64,000 nucleotides of DNA from Thermohalobaculum sp039816045 (GTDB lineage: Bacteria > Pseudomonadota > Alphaproteobacteria > Rhodobacterales > Rhodobacteraceae): assembly GCA_039816045.1 (NCBI GenBank), contig JBCBYB010000012.1:1-64000 (forward strand), in the 5' to 3' direction. The first letter of the stretch is position 1. Each line of letters opens with the position of its first letter. Positions 8,290-17,262 of this stretch are shown here, piece by piece. Under the pieces are notes generated by a model. The model was not told where the DNA came from, searched no databases, and was given only the letters and a program-made list of their open reading frames with translations. The position numbers and the translations under genes were made by a program.

Positions 8290-8871
8290 CTAGTCAAGCC
8301 ACGTGGTGATTGCCGTCAGATCGGGCCGGTCACGATCCGCAGGCACGACAGTTTCGCGACCAATGTGGATAAAGCCTGCCGCATATTCGCGTTTCGCACA
8401 TCCAAAGGCCTGTGCTAGGAAAGGTGCGTGGGTTGCGAAGGGCCCTGTGAGCCAGTTCGCGCCCCAACCGAGGGCCAAAGCGGCGTTCAATGCGGCCAAG
8501 CAGGCTGCTCCAGCCGAGAGCGCCTGTTCCCAGTCCGGGATCTTCTCCGATGCCACCGGTGCACCGATCACGGTGATCAGCGCACCGCCTTGGGTGAAGG
8601 CGGCGGCGGATTTCTCGGCCTTTGACGGATCAATGCCGAGGTCTCCGGCATGGCGGGCGGCGACATCCGCGAGGCGCGCCATGGCGGGTGCCTCTGCGAT
8701 GGCAAAGCGCCAGGGCACAAGCTTGCCATGGTCCGGGCTGCGGGCAGCGGCTGTGAGAATGGTCAGGATCTCCTCGCGGGACGGCCCCTCCTGGCTCAGC
8801 GTCTTCGCCGGGCGGGAGCGGCGGGTCAGGAGGAAGTCCAGAACCTCGGGACGCGGCGCAAGAGGCGTCAT
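8290..8871 (-). CDS. Nitroreductase family protein (YdjA-like)
   Basis: A 193-residue FMN-dependent NAD(P)H nitroreductase-fold protein. The N-terminal LLTRRSRPAKTLSQEGPSRE, the AARSPDHGKLVPWRF segment and the C-terminal GFIHIG patch match the small YdjA-like subgroup. Members reduce nitro compounds or quinone-like substrates in vitro; physiological roles are mostly unclear. The start codon overlaps the stop of the upstream double-GNAT gene (ATGA), so it is the last gene of a three-gene operon with the MORN protein and the acetyltransferase. The gene converges with the mce-DUF1467 pair. Confidence 0.88.
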   Translation of the reverse strand: MTPLAPRPEVLDFLLTRRSRPAKTLSQEGPSREEILTILTAAARSPDHGKLVPWRFAIAEAPAMARLADVAARHAGDLGIDPSKAEKSAAAFTQGGALITVIGAPVASEKIPDWEQALSAGAACLAALNAALALGWGANWLTGPFATHAPFLAQAFGCAKREYAAGFIHIGRETVVPADRDRPDLTAITTWLD

Positions 8872-10304
8872 CCGCGGGCCACCAGTATTGGGCCGGTCAA
8901 GTCGGAAAGCCGCTGGCGCTGGCGTCCATCGGCGTCAAAGTTGGCTGGATCCAGCCAAGTTTCGAACGCCGTCCGGATCGCGGGCCATTCGCTGTCGATC
9001 GCGGCATACCAGGCGGTGTCGCGGTTCTCGCCCTTGCTCACGGTGGCTTGCCGGAACACGCCCTCATAGGAGAGCCCATAGCGTTGCGCCGCGGCCCGAG
9101 AGCCGGCATTCCGCGCATTGCACTTCCACTCATAGCGCCGATTGCCCGCCTCGAACGCCCACTGCATCATGAGGAACATGGCCTCCGTCGCTGCGGGGGT
9201 CTTCTGCAGGAGAGGGGAGAAGTTGATGTGCCCCACCTCGATGGTTCCGTGTCGAGGGGAGATTCGGAGGTAGCTCGCGATGCCGACGGGGCGATCGTCG
9301 ACCAGGATTGCGAAGAACAGCGGGTCGCGGTCGAGGGTCATCGCGCCGACCCAATCGGCGTAGGCCTCCGCCGAAGGGTAGGGGCCGTAGGGTAACCAGG
9401 CCCAGATCCGGTTCTCAGCGTCCGTGCAATTGGCCTCGTGCAGCGGTTCGGCGTGGTCGACGGTGAGCGGCTCCAGCCGGCAATAACGCCCTTGCATCGA
9501 AGCCCGCACCGGATGGGGCCGGGGCGCCCAACCCGGCACCGGGCGATCGGCGGGCTGGCCGTGGACATCCGTCTCGGGCGCGGTCACAGCCTCGGCCCGG
9601 GCATGCAAGAGCGGCGCGGTCATGGCGCTGAGGCTTCGGCGCTGGCGGCCCTCGGCGTCGAAATTCTCCTCCGACAACCACTCCGACATAACCGCCCGGA
9701 TCGCAGGCCAGTCCCCATCGGTGATCGCGAAATAGGCCTTGTCCCGGTTCCGTCCCTTGTTGACATAGGCTTGTCGGAAGGTTGCCTCATAGCTGAACCC
9801 AAGGCGCTCAGCGGCCCGCATGGACGCCGCATTGATCGGATCGCACGACCACTCCATCCGGCGATAGCCCGCGCGAAAAGCCCAGTCGATCTGCAGAAAC
9901 AGCGCCTCGGTTCCGGCTCGGGTACCGCTCATTGCCGGGGCCATCATGATCGCACCGACTTCGATGGCGCCAGCCGCCGGCATGATCGACATCAACGCAC
10001 CCATCCCCGCAACCCGACCCGTCGAGCGGTCGCGATAGGCGCCAAAGCGCATGGCGGGAGAGACTTCCATCCGCGCGAGATAGTCCTGACAGGCGGCGCC
10101 GTCCGCAAAGGGCCCGTCAAAGCGGTAGGTCCAGCGAAGGCCCTGTGAGTCCTCGGAAAACGCCGCCCAAAGGTCCGTGCCATGGCGTTCGGCCGAGAGT
10201 GGCTCGACCACCACCCAACGGCCTTCAAGTGTTTCGCGCAGAGGAGCGGGCGGTGGTGCCCAGGCGGCGAGCGGACCAGGCCCGCCCGCGCTGTCGGAGG
10301 TCAT
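8868..10304 (-). CDS. Tandem double-GNAT N-acetyltransferase
   Basis: A 478-residue protein made of two complete RimJ/RimL-type GNAT domains. Domain 1 covers roughly residues 20-240 and domain 2 roughly 260-478. The two halves align along their length: GAIEVGAIMMAP with GTIEVGHINFSP, WAFRAGYRRMEWSCDPIN with WAFEAGNRRYEWKCNARN, FRQAYVNKGRNRDKAYF with FRQATVSKGENRDTAWY, and NFDAEGRQRRSLS with NFDADGRQRQRLS. An internal gene duplication and fusion is therefore clear. Such enzymes move acetyl groups from acetyl-CoA to N-termini or small amines; the substrate is unknown. The start overlaps the MORN gene stop by ATGA, and its own stop overlaps the nitroreductase start. Confidence 0.9.
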   Translation of the reverse strand: MTSDSAGGPGPLAAWAPPPAPLRETLEGRWVVVEPLSAERHGTDLWAAFSEDSQGLRWTYRFDGPFADGAACQDYLARMEVSPAMRFGAYRDRSTGRVAGMGALMSIMPAAGAIEVGAIMMAPAMSGTRAGTEALFLQIDWAFRAGYRRMEWSCDPINAASMRAAERLGFSYEATFRQAYVNKGRNRDKAYFAITDGDWPAIRAVMSEWLSEENFDAEGRQRRSLSAMTAPLLHARAEAVTAPETDVHGQPADRPVPGWAPRPHPVRASMQGRYCRLEPLTVDHAEPLHEANCTDAENRIWAWLPYGPYPSAEAYADWVGAMTLDRDPLFFAILVDDRPVGIASYLRISPRHGTIEVGHINFSPLLQKTPAATEAMFLMMQWAFEAGNRRYEWKCNARNAGSRAAAQRYGLSYEGVFRQATVSKGENRDTAWYAAIDSEWPAIRTAFETWLDPANFDADGRQRQRLSDLTGPILVARG

Positions 10305-11707
10305 TCCGGAGCCGTAGCGGCGCGTTGGCGGCGACCGTTGACCCAGTAGCCTTCGAACGTCTTGCCCGACGCATAGGTCATCACACCGAAGCCGTGCTGG
10401 CGACCGTTCTGAAACTTGCCCTTGTAGATGTCGCCATTCGGATAAGTGGCGGTCCCTTCGCCGTGGATCTCACCATTGTCCCAGCCGCCCTCATAAACGA
10501 AGCCGTCCGCCAGGATCAGCCGGCCAAAGCCCGAACGCTGGCCGAGATCGAATCCGCCCTCATAGACCGCACCATCGGGGTAGGTGATCTTGCCCTCGCC
10601 GTGCTGGGTGCCGTTCTCCCACATGCCGATATAGGCGTGACCGTCGGCGTATTTCATCTCGCCTTCACCGTGGTGGCGGGCCTGCTGGAAGCCCCCGGTG
10701 TAGATCGACCCGTTGGAGTAGTTCGCCGTGCCGTTGCCCCAGATCACACCGTTGCGCCATTGACCCTCATAGGAGCCGCCATCGGCATAGGTGATCTTGC
10801 CCTCGCCCTCGGGCGTGCCGTCGACAAAACTCCCCTCATAGCGTGAGCCGTTGGGGTAAGAGGCCGTGCCCGAACCTTCGATGCGGCCCTCGACCCAGGC
10901 GCCTTCATAAATATAGCCGTCTGTGCCGATGAACTTGCCTTCGCCATCGCGGCGGCCATCGGCGAAGGCGCCCTCATATCGGTCGCCATTGGCATAGATC
11001 GCGACGCCCGTGCCCTCGCGCTTGCCATCTTCGAAACCACCGGCATACCGGTCGCCATTGGCATAGACCGCCTCGCCCTGGCCTGTGATCTGCCCAGCCT
11101 GCCAGTTGCCGGAATAGCGGAAGCCGTCGGGCAGCGTGATGGTGCCCTGACCCTCGCGTAGGCCCTCGGTAAAGTTGCCCTCATAAACCGCGCCGTCGGG
11201 ATAGGTCACCTTGCCGAAACCGTGTTGCGCGCCGTCTTTCCACGCGCCTTCATAGCGATAGCCGTTCTCACGGGTCATCTCGCCCTGGCCGTGGTGAGCC
11301 GAGTTTCGGAACTCACCGACATAGCGCATGCCGCCCGGATAGGACGCCTCGCCACGACCGTTGATCACGCCCTCGATCCACTCGCCAGTGTAGGAGCCGC
11401 CATCCGCATAGGTGATCGTTCCGGTCCCGTGAGGAACGCCGTCTGCGAACTCGCCTTCGTAGACCGAGCCGTTCGGGAAGCGGGCGACACCTTCACCCTG
11501 GATCACGCCGTCGATCCACTCGCCGGAATACTCATAGCCGTCCGGCGCTGTGTAGCTGCCTTGGCCGTGCTGCTTTCCGTCTTTGAACTCACCCTGGTAG
11601 ACCGCGCCGGAGTCATAGGTCTTTGTCGCGATGACCCGGTCGTCCTGAGCCAAGGCCGTCGTAACCAGCAGACCGCCGGCGATCAGTCCGAGCACTGCAC
11701 TGCGCAT
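10301..11707 (-). CDS. Exported MORN-repeat protein
   Basis: A 468-residue protein with a signal peptide (RSAVLGLIAGGLLVTTALAQ) followed by at least 18 MORN repeats of exactly 23 residues (pattern Y-x-G-x-F/W-x2-G-x3-G-x-G-x4-x-D/N-G) that fill nearly the whole mature chain. The ATG at 11707 is chosen because it begins the signal peptide; an upstream in-frame ATG at 11791 would bury it. MORN repeats form an elongated beta-sheet and often act as a membrane or protein-binding scaffold; export suggests a periplasmic or envelope role. The repeats fall into two homologous blocks of nine. It heads a leftward operon with the double-GNAT and nitroreductase genes, linked by ATGA overlaps. Confidence 0.9.
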   Translation of the reverse strand: MRSAVLGLIAGGLLVTTALAQDDRVIATKTYDSGAVYQGEFKDGKQHGQGSYTAPDGYEYSGEWIDGVIQGEGVARFPNGSVYEGEFADGVPHGTGTITYADGGSYTGEWIEGVINGRGEASYPGGMRYVGEFRNSAHHGQGEMTRENGYRYEGAWKDGAQHGFGKVTYPDGAVYEGNFTEGLREGQGTITLPDGFRYSGNWQAGQITGQGEAVYANGDRYAGGFEDGKREGTGVAIYANGDRYEGAFADGRRDGEGKFIGTDGYIYEGAWVEGRIEGSGTASYPNGSRYEGSFVDGTPEGEGKITYADGGSYEGQWRNGVIWGNGTANYSNGSIYTGGFQQARHHGEGEMKYADGHAYIGMWENGTQHGEGKITYPDGAVYEGGFDLGQRSGFGRLILADGFVYEGGWDNGEIHGEGTATYPNGDIYKGKFQNGRQHGFGVMTYASGKTFEGYWVNGRRQRAATAPE

Positions 11708-11926
11708 GGTTGCTGTCTTCCTCCATCGCCCCGGGGCCTGTAACCCCCCACTCTTGTCTAGCATTTTATGCAACACCGGTGCCACTGACAATCGCTGATG
11801 GTGTCAGTCTCCGGGTCGTTTTCCCGTGCCCCGGCAAACCCTGTCGCAAGGTGGCGGGACACGGTGGCTTGCCGGGGCAGGGCGCGCGGCCTACACCCGG
11901 CACTTGAGGCATCGAAAGGGACAGGC
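11708..11926. promoter_or_regulatory. Divergent promoter region between MORN operon and nadE
   Basis: The 219 bases between two outward-facing genes must hold both promoters. No clear -35/-10 pair or operator could be picked out by eye. AAGGGA precedes the nadE ATG. Confidence 0.35.
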
Positions 11927-13621
11927 ATGGCCGACACCGACCGGTTGCGCGTGACATTGGCGCAGCTCGACCCCGTGGCGGGCGATATCGGCGGCAATCT
12001 CGACCGAGCGCGCGAGGCGCTGGCGGCGGGCCGGGCGGCCGGGGCGGATCTTGTGATGCTGCCGGAGATGTTCCTGTCGGGCTATCAGGTGCTCGATCTT
12101 TCGGTGCGACCGGCCTTCCTGCGCGATTGCGCCGCAGCGCTGCAGACGCTGGCAGGCGAGCTGTCGGAGAATGATCCCGCAATCGGCATCGGGGCACCTT
12201 GGGCGGCGGGGCAGGACTTCGACGCGGAGCAGCTCGGTGGCGGTGTCTACAACACGTATCACTTGCTGGAGGCGGGCCGGATTCGCGCGCAGTTTCACAA
12301 GCATCACCGGCCGAACTACGGGGTCTTCGATGAAAAGCGGCTCTACCTCGAAGGGCCTGCCCCGGGTCCGGTCGCGCTGAACGGGTGCCGCGTCGGGTTC
12401 CCGATCTGCGAGGACATGTGGTTCCCGGACGTCGCGGAAACGCTGGAAGAGGCGGGCGCCGAGATCCTCTTGGTGCCGAACGGCTCTCCCTACGACCGCG
12501 ACAAGCACCATGCGCGCACCAACCACATGGTCTCGCGCACGGTCGAGACGGATCTCTCGGTCGTCTACCTCAACCTGATGGGCGGGCAGGACGACCAGGT
12601 CTTCGACGGCGGCAGCTTCGGGCTGAACGAGGCTGGACGTTTGGCCTTCCAGATGCCGTTCTTCCAGGAAATCTGCGAGACCGTGGAGCTTCGCCGGACC
12701 AACACCGGATGGCGAATCGCGGAAGGCAAGCGCGCGCCGGTGCCCGAGCCTGCCGAGGCGGACTATCGCGCCATGGTGCTGGCGACCCGCGACTACGTTC
12801 GAAAGTCCGGCTTTTCCAAGGTGCTTCTCGGGCTCTCGGGCGGGATCGATTCGGCGCTGGTGGCCGCCATTGCGACGGATGCGCTGGGGCCGGAGAATGT
12901 GCGCTGCGTGATGCTGCCCTCGCGGTACACCTCGAGCGAGAGTCTGGAGGACGCCGCAGAGGTCGCCCGCCTCCTCGGCACCCGGCTTGATGAGCTCTCG
13001 ATCGCGGGTGCCGTCTCAGCGCTGGAGCAGGGGCTTGCGCCGCATTTCGAGGGGTTGGCGCCGGATGTGACGGAGGAGAACCTGCAATCCCGCCTGCGCG
13101 GGACCTACCTCATGGCGATGTCGAACAAGTTCGGTGAACTCCTTCTGACCACAGGGAATAAATCCGAGGTCGCGGTTGGGTACGCGACGCTCTATGGTGA
13201 CATGAACGGGGCCTACAACCCGATCAAGGATCTCTACAAAACCCGCGTCTTCGCCGCCGCGCGTTGGCGGAACCAGACGTACCTGGAAGGGCTCTTGGGC
13301 CCGAACGGCCTGGTTATCCCGGAGCGGGTGATCTCCAAACCGCCCTCTGCGGAGTTGCGTGAGGATCAGAAGGACGAGGACAGCCTCCCGCCCTATGAGG
13401 TGCTGGATGCCATCCTGGAGCGTCTGATGGAGGATGACGCGTCCACCGATGACATCATCGCTGAGGGCTATGAGCGCGAGACAGTGATGAAGGTGCAGCA
13501 CCTGCTTTATCTGTCCGAGTACAAACGGTTCCAGTCAGCCCCTGGAACGAAACTCACCCGGCGCGCCTTCTGGCTCGACCGGCGCTACCCGATCGTGAAC
13601 CGATGGCGCGACCGGTCGTAA
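11927..13621 (+). CDS. nadE: Glutamine-dependent NAD+ synthetase
   Basis: A 564-residue two-domain enzyme that makes NAD+ from deamido-NAD, using glutamine as nitrogen donor. The N-terminal nitrilase-type glutaminase domain (about 1-270) shows its triad: Glu in MLPEMFLSGY, Lys in HKHHRPNYGVFDEKRLY and Cys in VGFPICEDMWFP. The C-terminal ATP-pyrophosphatase domain carries the P-loop-like GLSGGIDSALVAAIATDALG, followed by GTYLMAMSNKFGELLLTTGN. Length is typical for the glutamine-dependent type. The ATG at 11927, with AAGGGA 7 bases upstream, is preferred over an ORF extension beginning at 11798 that lacks homology. Confidence 0.96.
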   Translation: MADTDRLRVTLAQLDPVAGDIGGNLDRAREALAAGRAAGADLVMLPEMFLSGYQVLDLSVRPAFLRDCAAALQTLAGELSENDPAIGIGAPWAAGQDFDAEQLGGGVYNTYHLLEAGRIRAQFHKHHRPNYGVFDEKRLYLEGPAPGPVALNGCRVGFPICEDMWFPDVAETLEEAGAEILLVPNGSPYDRDKHHARTNHMVSRTVETDLSVVYLNLMGGQDDQVFDGGSFGLNEAGRLAFQMPFFQEICETVELRRTNTGWRIAEGKRAPVPEPAEADYRAMVLATRDYVRKSGFSKVLLGLSGGIDSALVAAIATDALGPENVRCVMLPSRYTSSESLEDAAEVARLLGTRLDELSIAGAVSALEQGLAPHFEGLAPDVTEENLQSRLRGTYLMAMSNKFGELLLTTGNKSEVAVGYATLYGDMNGAYNPIKDLYKTRVFAAARWRNQTYLEGLLGPNGLVIPERVISKPPSAELREDQKDEDSLPPYEVLDAILERLMEDDASTDDIIAEGYERETVMKVQHLLYLSEYKRFQSAPGTKLTRRAFWLDRRYPIVNRWRDRS

Positions 13622-13667
13622 CCCAACCCGAGGTGCAGAACGCGCCAATCGCCCCATGTTAACTTCC

Positions 13668-14129
13668 ATGACGGACTTCAAATCCACGCACCGGTTCTAC
13701 GCCAAACGCATACGCGCCTGGGGCCAGATGGCACTGGGCTGGATCTGCGCGCAGTCGTTGCTGACGCTCTTGCTAATCTCACCGCCCGGATGGGGCACGG
13801 CCTTCCTGCTGGTGACGGGCGGTGCCTTCGCGCTTTGGACGCTGCGGGCGCTGCGCCTTGTTGCGGACCGCCGCCCGGTGGTTGAGATCGGTCCGAATGG
13901 CCTGCGACCTGGTCTTGATGCCTCGACCATCAAGTGGGACACGATCGAGGCCGTATCCGTAGAGCCCGACAAGTCTCGGATCACGTTGTTTCTTTTGCCT
14001 GGACGGACGCCGTGGTGGTGGTTCGGTCGCAGGTCTGCGGTGCTCGACATGCGCGGGCTGGATGGGAGCTTGACCGATCTGGAGCAAGCGGTCAGGGATG
14101 AGCGGCCCGATCTGGAGTTGCCCGCATGA
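13668..14129 (+). CDS. Hypothetical membrane protein with PH-like domain
   Basis: A protein of about 153 residues with two adjacent membrane helices near the N-terminus (QMALGWICAQSLLTLLLISP and GTAFLLVTGGAFALWTLRAL). A soluble region follows (VVEIGPNGLRPGLDASTIKW then RITLFLLPG) that looks like a small bacterial PH-type beta domain. No named family can be given. An alternative ATG lies at 13656; neither start has a good Shine-Dalgarno. Its stop overlaps the gltX start by ATGA, so it is translationally coupled to the tRNA synthetase gene. Confidence 0.7.
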   Translation: MTDFKSTHRFYAKRIRAWGQMALGWICAQSLLTLLLISPPGWGTAFLLVTGGAFALWTLRALRLVADRRPVVEIGPNGLRPGLDASTIKWDTIEAVSVEPDKSRITLFLLPGRTPWWWFGRRSAVLDMRGLDGSLTDLEQAVRDERPDLELPA

Positions 14130-15445
14130 CCGTCGCCCGTTTCGCTCCGTCCCCGACGGGTCTGCTCCATGTCGGAAACCTGCGCACCGCCTTGATGAAC
14201 TGGCTGATCGCGCGGAAAGCGGGCGGCACCTTCATCCTGCGAATCGATGACACCGATCCGGAGCGCTCGGAGCAGCGCTTTGTCGATGCGATCCGCCGCG
14301 ATCTCGACTGGCTGGGTCTCGGCTGGGACCGGGAGGAGCGCCAGTCCACGCGCTTTGACCGCTATGCCGAGGCGACCGAGCAATTGCGCGGAAACTCGCG
14401 GGTCTATGATTGCTTCGAGACGCCGCTTGAGCTCGATCTGAAACGCAAGAAGCAGCTCGCGATGGGGCGCCCGCCGGTCTATGACCGCGCAGCGCTCATG
14501 CTCACCAATGCTGAACGCGATCACCTGCGCGAGACCCGCAATCCCCATCTGCGCTTTCTGCTCGAGCACCAAGCCATCCAGTGGGATGATCTGATCCGCG
14601 GGCCGCAACGGGTCGATGCGGCATCGGTCTCAGACCCGGTTCTGATCAAGGCAGACGGGCAGTTGCTCTATACGTTGGCGTCGGTGGTGGATGACGCAGA
14701 TTTCGGCATCACCCATGTGGTGCGCGGAGCGGATCATGTGACCAACACCGGCGCGCAGATCCAGATCTTCGAAGCGCTCGGCGTCAGCGCACCGGCCTTT
14801 GCCCATCACTCGCTGCTGACCGGCCCGGGGGGCGAGGCGCTGTCGAAACGGCTCGGGACCCTTTCGCTTGCCGATCTGCGAGACAACGGAGTGGAGCCGC
14901 TCGCGCTGCTCTCTTTCATGGCGAGGCTCGGCTCGGGTCAGTCGATCGAGGTTGTGGCCGATCATGGAGCGTTGATCGAGGGGTTCGATATCTCAACCTT
15001 CGGGCTTGCGCCGACCCGGTTCGACCCGGAAGAGCTGGCGCTGCACTCAGCAAAGACGCTGCGGGTCCTGCCCGTGGAGGCTGTCGCGGACAGGCTGGCG
15101 GAGATGGGTGTTCCAACCGATGCGCAGGCTCCATTCTGGGCTGCCATAGGGCCGAACCTGGACCGTCTCGCCGAAGCGGCGGACTGGTGGACCCTGTGCC
15201 GGGATGGCACCGCTCCTTTCATCGCGCCCGAAGACGCGGAGTTCGTCAACGAAGCGCTTCCGCTCCTCCCGCCAAAACCTTGGGGGCCGGAGAGTTGGTC
15301 GGAGTGGACCAAGGCTGTGAAGACAGCCACGGGGCGCAAGGGCCGCGGCTTGTTCCTGCCGCTCCGTCGCGCGTTGACGGGCCGCGATACCGGACCGGAT
15401 ATGGCGGCGCTCATGCCGCTGCTGCTCGGGCCTGTCTCGCGCTGA
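14126..15445 (+). CDS. gltX: Glutamyl-tRNA synthetase
   Basis: A 439-residue class I aminoacyl-tRNA synthetase. The ATP-binding motifs are clear: the HIGH-type APSPTGLLHVGNLRTALMNW at the N-terminus and the KMSKS-type EALSKRLGTLSL near residue 240. IDDTDPERSEQRF is the conserved glutamate-recognition segment. The length matches the shorter of the two GltX paralogues often found in alphaproteobacteria. The C-terminal helical anticodon-binding region is present, so this is not the truncated GluQ-RS. The start overlaps the upstream membrane-protein gene by 4 bases. Charging specificity (tRNA-Glu versus misacylated tRNA-Gln) cannot be read from the sequence. Confidence 0.95.
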   Translation: MTVARFAPSPTGLLHVGNLRTALMNWLIARKAGGTFILRIDDTDPERSEQRFVDAIRRDLDWLGLGWDREERQSTRFDRYAEATEQLRGNSRVYDCFETPLELDLKRKKQLAMGRPPVYDRAALMLTNAERDHLRETRNPHLRFLLEHQAIQWDDLIRGPQRVDAASVSDPVLIKADGQLLYTLASVVDDADFGITHVVRGADHVTNTGAQIQIFEALGVSAPAFAHHSLLTGPGGEALSKRLGTLSLADLRDNGVEPLALLSFMARLGSGQSIEVVADHGALIEGFDISTFGLAPTRFDPEELALHSAKTLRVLPVEAVADRLAEMGVPTDAQAPFWAAIGPNLDRLAEAADWWTLCRDGTAPFIAPEDAEFVNEALPLLPPKPWGPESWSEWTKAVKTATGRKGRGLFLPLRRALTGRDTGPDMAALMPLLLGPVSR

Positions 15446-15564
15446 AACATTTGAAACAGTAATCGACCGCAGACTGTTACGGACGATCCCCAAGTCCTTT
15501 CTCATGACGCTGACCGCAAAATTTTGGCAGCATCCGAGACTGGATAGACAAAGGGGATACTCCG

Positions 15565-16296
15565 ATGACCACCGAATTCATGACCTACGACAAATTCATG
15601 AGCCGGCTTGATGCCTTGGCGAAGAAATTTCCCATGAAAGATGGCCGCAAGCAGGACATCGCCGATGCGAAGGCGCTGGCCAGTGCATGCGAGGACACCG
15701 CGTCCGATGACTTCGAGGACCTCGTGGAGGTTATGGACGAGGTCGTGCGGCTCAAGAACCGTTATGCGGCAAACCTCAAACTGGTGGAAGCCGCGAACAA
15801 GATTGGTGTGGAGTCGGTCAGAGGTCCCAACGCCATCGAGGCCGTGCGGGCGATGTACAAGATCACCGACGCCAAGCGGTCGAAAAAGTCCGATGAGGAA
15901 AAGGCCAAGGAGGTCTCCGGACTGCTCAAGAAGCAGATCAGCTCTGCGTCCAAATCGGGCGCCCGTTGGGCAAAGCTCTCGCAAGAATGCTCCGCTCAGG
16001 CCGACGCAATTATCAAGGTCGATGTTCAGCTGAAGAAAGCGCGGAAGGCCCTGAGTGCTGCGCTTAAGAAAGCGCCTGGCGATGCCGTTCACAAGCAGAT
16101 GGGAGAGATTATCCTCGGTCATCTCGAAACCATCGATGCCGATCTCGGCAAGACCTACGGCGATTATTGGAGCCTGGAGACGATGCTAAAGATGAATCGG
16201 GACCGGGCCGCAAAATGGGCGATCGAAGGGACGGCCGCACTGGCCAAGCTCAAAGCGAAGAGCGCGCTGCCCTTCCTCAAGAAGATAATGGCCTGA
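15565..16296 (+). CDS. Hypothetical lysine-rich helical protein (orphan 2)
   Basis: A 243-residue protein of unknown family with no signal peptide and no membrane segment. It is rich in Lys, Ala, Asp and Glu and looks almost entirely helical, with coiled-coil-like stretches such as RLKNRYAANLKLVEAANK and VDVQLKKARKALSAALKK. AAGGGGA precedes the ATG by 8 bases. A perfect rho-independent terminator follows 23 bases after the stop, so it is probably a single-gene transcript. It resembles orphans 1, 3 and 4 of this window in size, composition and lack of partners. The role is unknown. Confidence 0.82.
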   Translation: MTTEFMTYDKFMSRLDALAKKFPMKDGRKQDIADAKALASACEDTASDDFEDLVEVMDEVVRLKNRYAANLKLVEAANKIGVESVRGPNAIEAVRAMYKITDAKRSKKSDEEKAKEVSGLLKKQISSASKSGARWAKLSQECSAQADAIIKVDVQLKKARKALSAALKKAPGDAVHKQMGEIILGHLETIDADLGKTYGDYWSLETMLKMNRDRAAKWAIEGTAALAKLKAKSALPFLKKIMA

Positions 16297-16319
16297 CCCT
16301 TCCTGGCGATCCGGGACTG

Positions 16320-16352
16320 AACGGCGGGTCAAAGGCTGTCCCGCCGTTTTTT
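16320..16352 (+). terminator. Rho-independent terminator after orphan 2
   Basis: A perfect 9-base-pair stem AACGGCGGG (16320-16328) / CCCGCCGTT (16340-16348) with an 11-base loop runs into six consecutive T residues (16347-16352). This is a textbook intrinsic terminator 23 bases after the stop of the 243-residue orphan gene. Confidence 0.88.
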
Positions 16353-17081
16353 GTGTACTGCGGGTGGGATCGCGCCCGCCCGCACGCTTGGCAGATTGGC
16401 ACGCAGGCTATCCAAACCGCCATCAAGGTTCGGAACTCCACAAATCGGGCTGTCGCCGGAAAGAAGATCGTCGAGAAGTTGGACAGCATCAACCCGACCG
16501 TGCTCGGGGCAGCGAATGACGACATGCTAAAGGAGCGCCTCCGTCTCCGCCGGCTTCTCAAGAAGATCGACAAACTCCGGAGCATCCGCAAGATCGAGAT
16601 GACCAAGGTCCATACCGATGCGTATGAAAAGCACCTGCGTCTCATGGTGCAGAAACACGGCCCGGACCCGAAGAACAAGGACGTCAAATGGTCATATGAC
16701 GCCTTGCTCAAGGAGCTCTCACGGTTGACGCTCGACTACTACAACGTCACGGCGCGCCTGAAGCGGTTGCGGGGAGAGATCAAGGGCGATCCGAAAAAAC
16801 GCAAAGCGTTGCAGTCTATTTGGGCCGAGGCATCCAAGGCTTTCCTCGGAGCAGCGACGACGGCCGCGAGCCTGCCCCAGACCAGTGGCCTGGTCCCATC
16901 GCTGTGGTCGAACATGCAGGTCTCAACCGACATCGCGCGGCTGCTCGGAAAGGTCTCAGATCGCATGAAGACCGTGTGCCGCACGCTTGACGACAACGTC
17001 CTGAAGGCCGAGGACGAGCTTCACTTCATCGGGCAGCATCTCGAGCTTGTGCTGCGGAAGAATTACCTCAAGACGCTCTGA
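16353..17081 (+). CDS. Hypothetical lysine-rich helical protein (orphan 3), start uncertain
   Basis: The reading frame ending at 17081 encodes a helical, Lys/Arg/Leu-rich soluble protein, with coding signal visible from about WQIGTQAIQTAIKVRNSTNR onward and the end LELVLRKNYLKTL. The start is a problem. The frame is open from 16167, but its first ATG lies inside orphan 2 and upstream of a strong terminator. The only start between the terminator and the first conserved stretch is a GTG at 16353, which has no ribosome-binding site. The next ATG is near 16527. From GTG it would be 242 residues, almost the same size as orphan 2. It may be a gene that has lost its 5' end. No family recognised. Confidence 0.6.
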   Translation: MYCGWDRARPHAWQIGTQAIQTAIKVRNSTNRAVAGKKIVEKLDSINPTVLGAANDDMLKERLRLRRLLKKIDKLRSIRKIEMTKVHTDAYEKHLRLMVQKHGPDPKNKDVKWSYDALLKELSRLTLDYYNVTARLKRLRGEIKGDPKKRKALQSIWAEASKAFLGAATTAASLPQTSGLVPSLWSNMQVSTDIARLLGKVSDRMKTVCRTLDDNVLKAEDELHFIGQHLELVLRKNYLKTL

Positions 17082-17262
17082 GCTGCATATCGTCTGGGGC
17101 TTGACTTTCGCCTCTCAGCACGGCACCCATCGCGCATGAACGGCATGTGCATCATCATTCGGATCTGCATTAGCTGCTGACACCTGTCCGCGGCAGCCTT
17201 TCTCGTTTCCACACAACGTCCGAGATGCTAGGCCCGCCGCGGCTCACCCGCGCGAGGACGCT

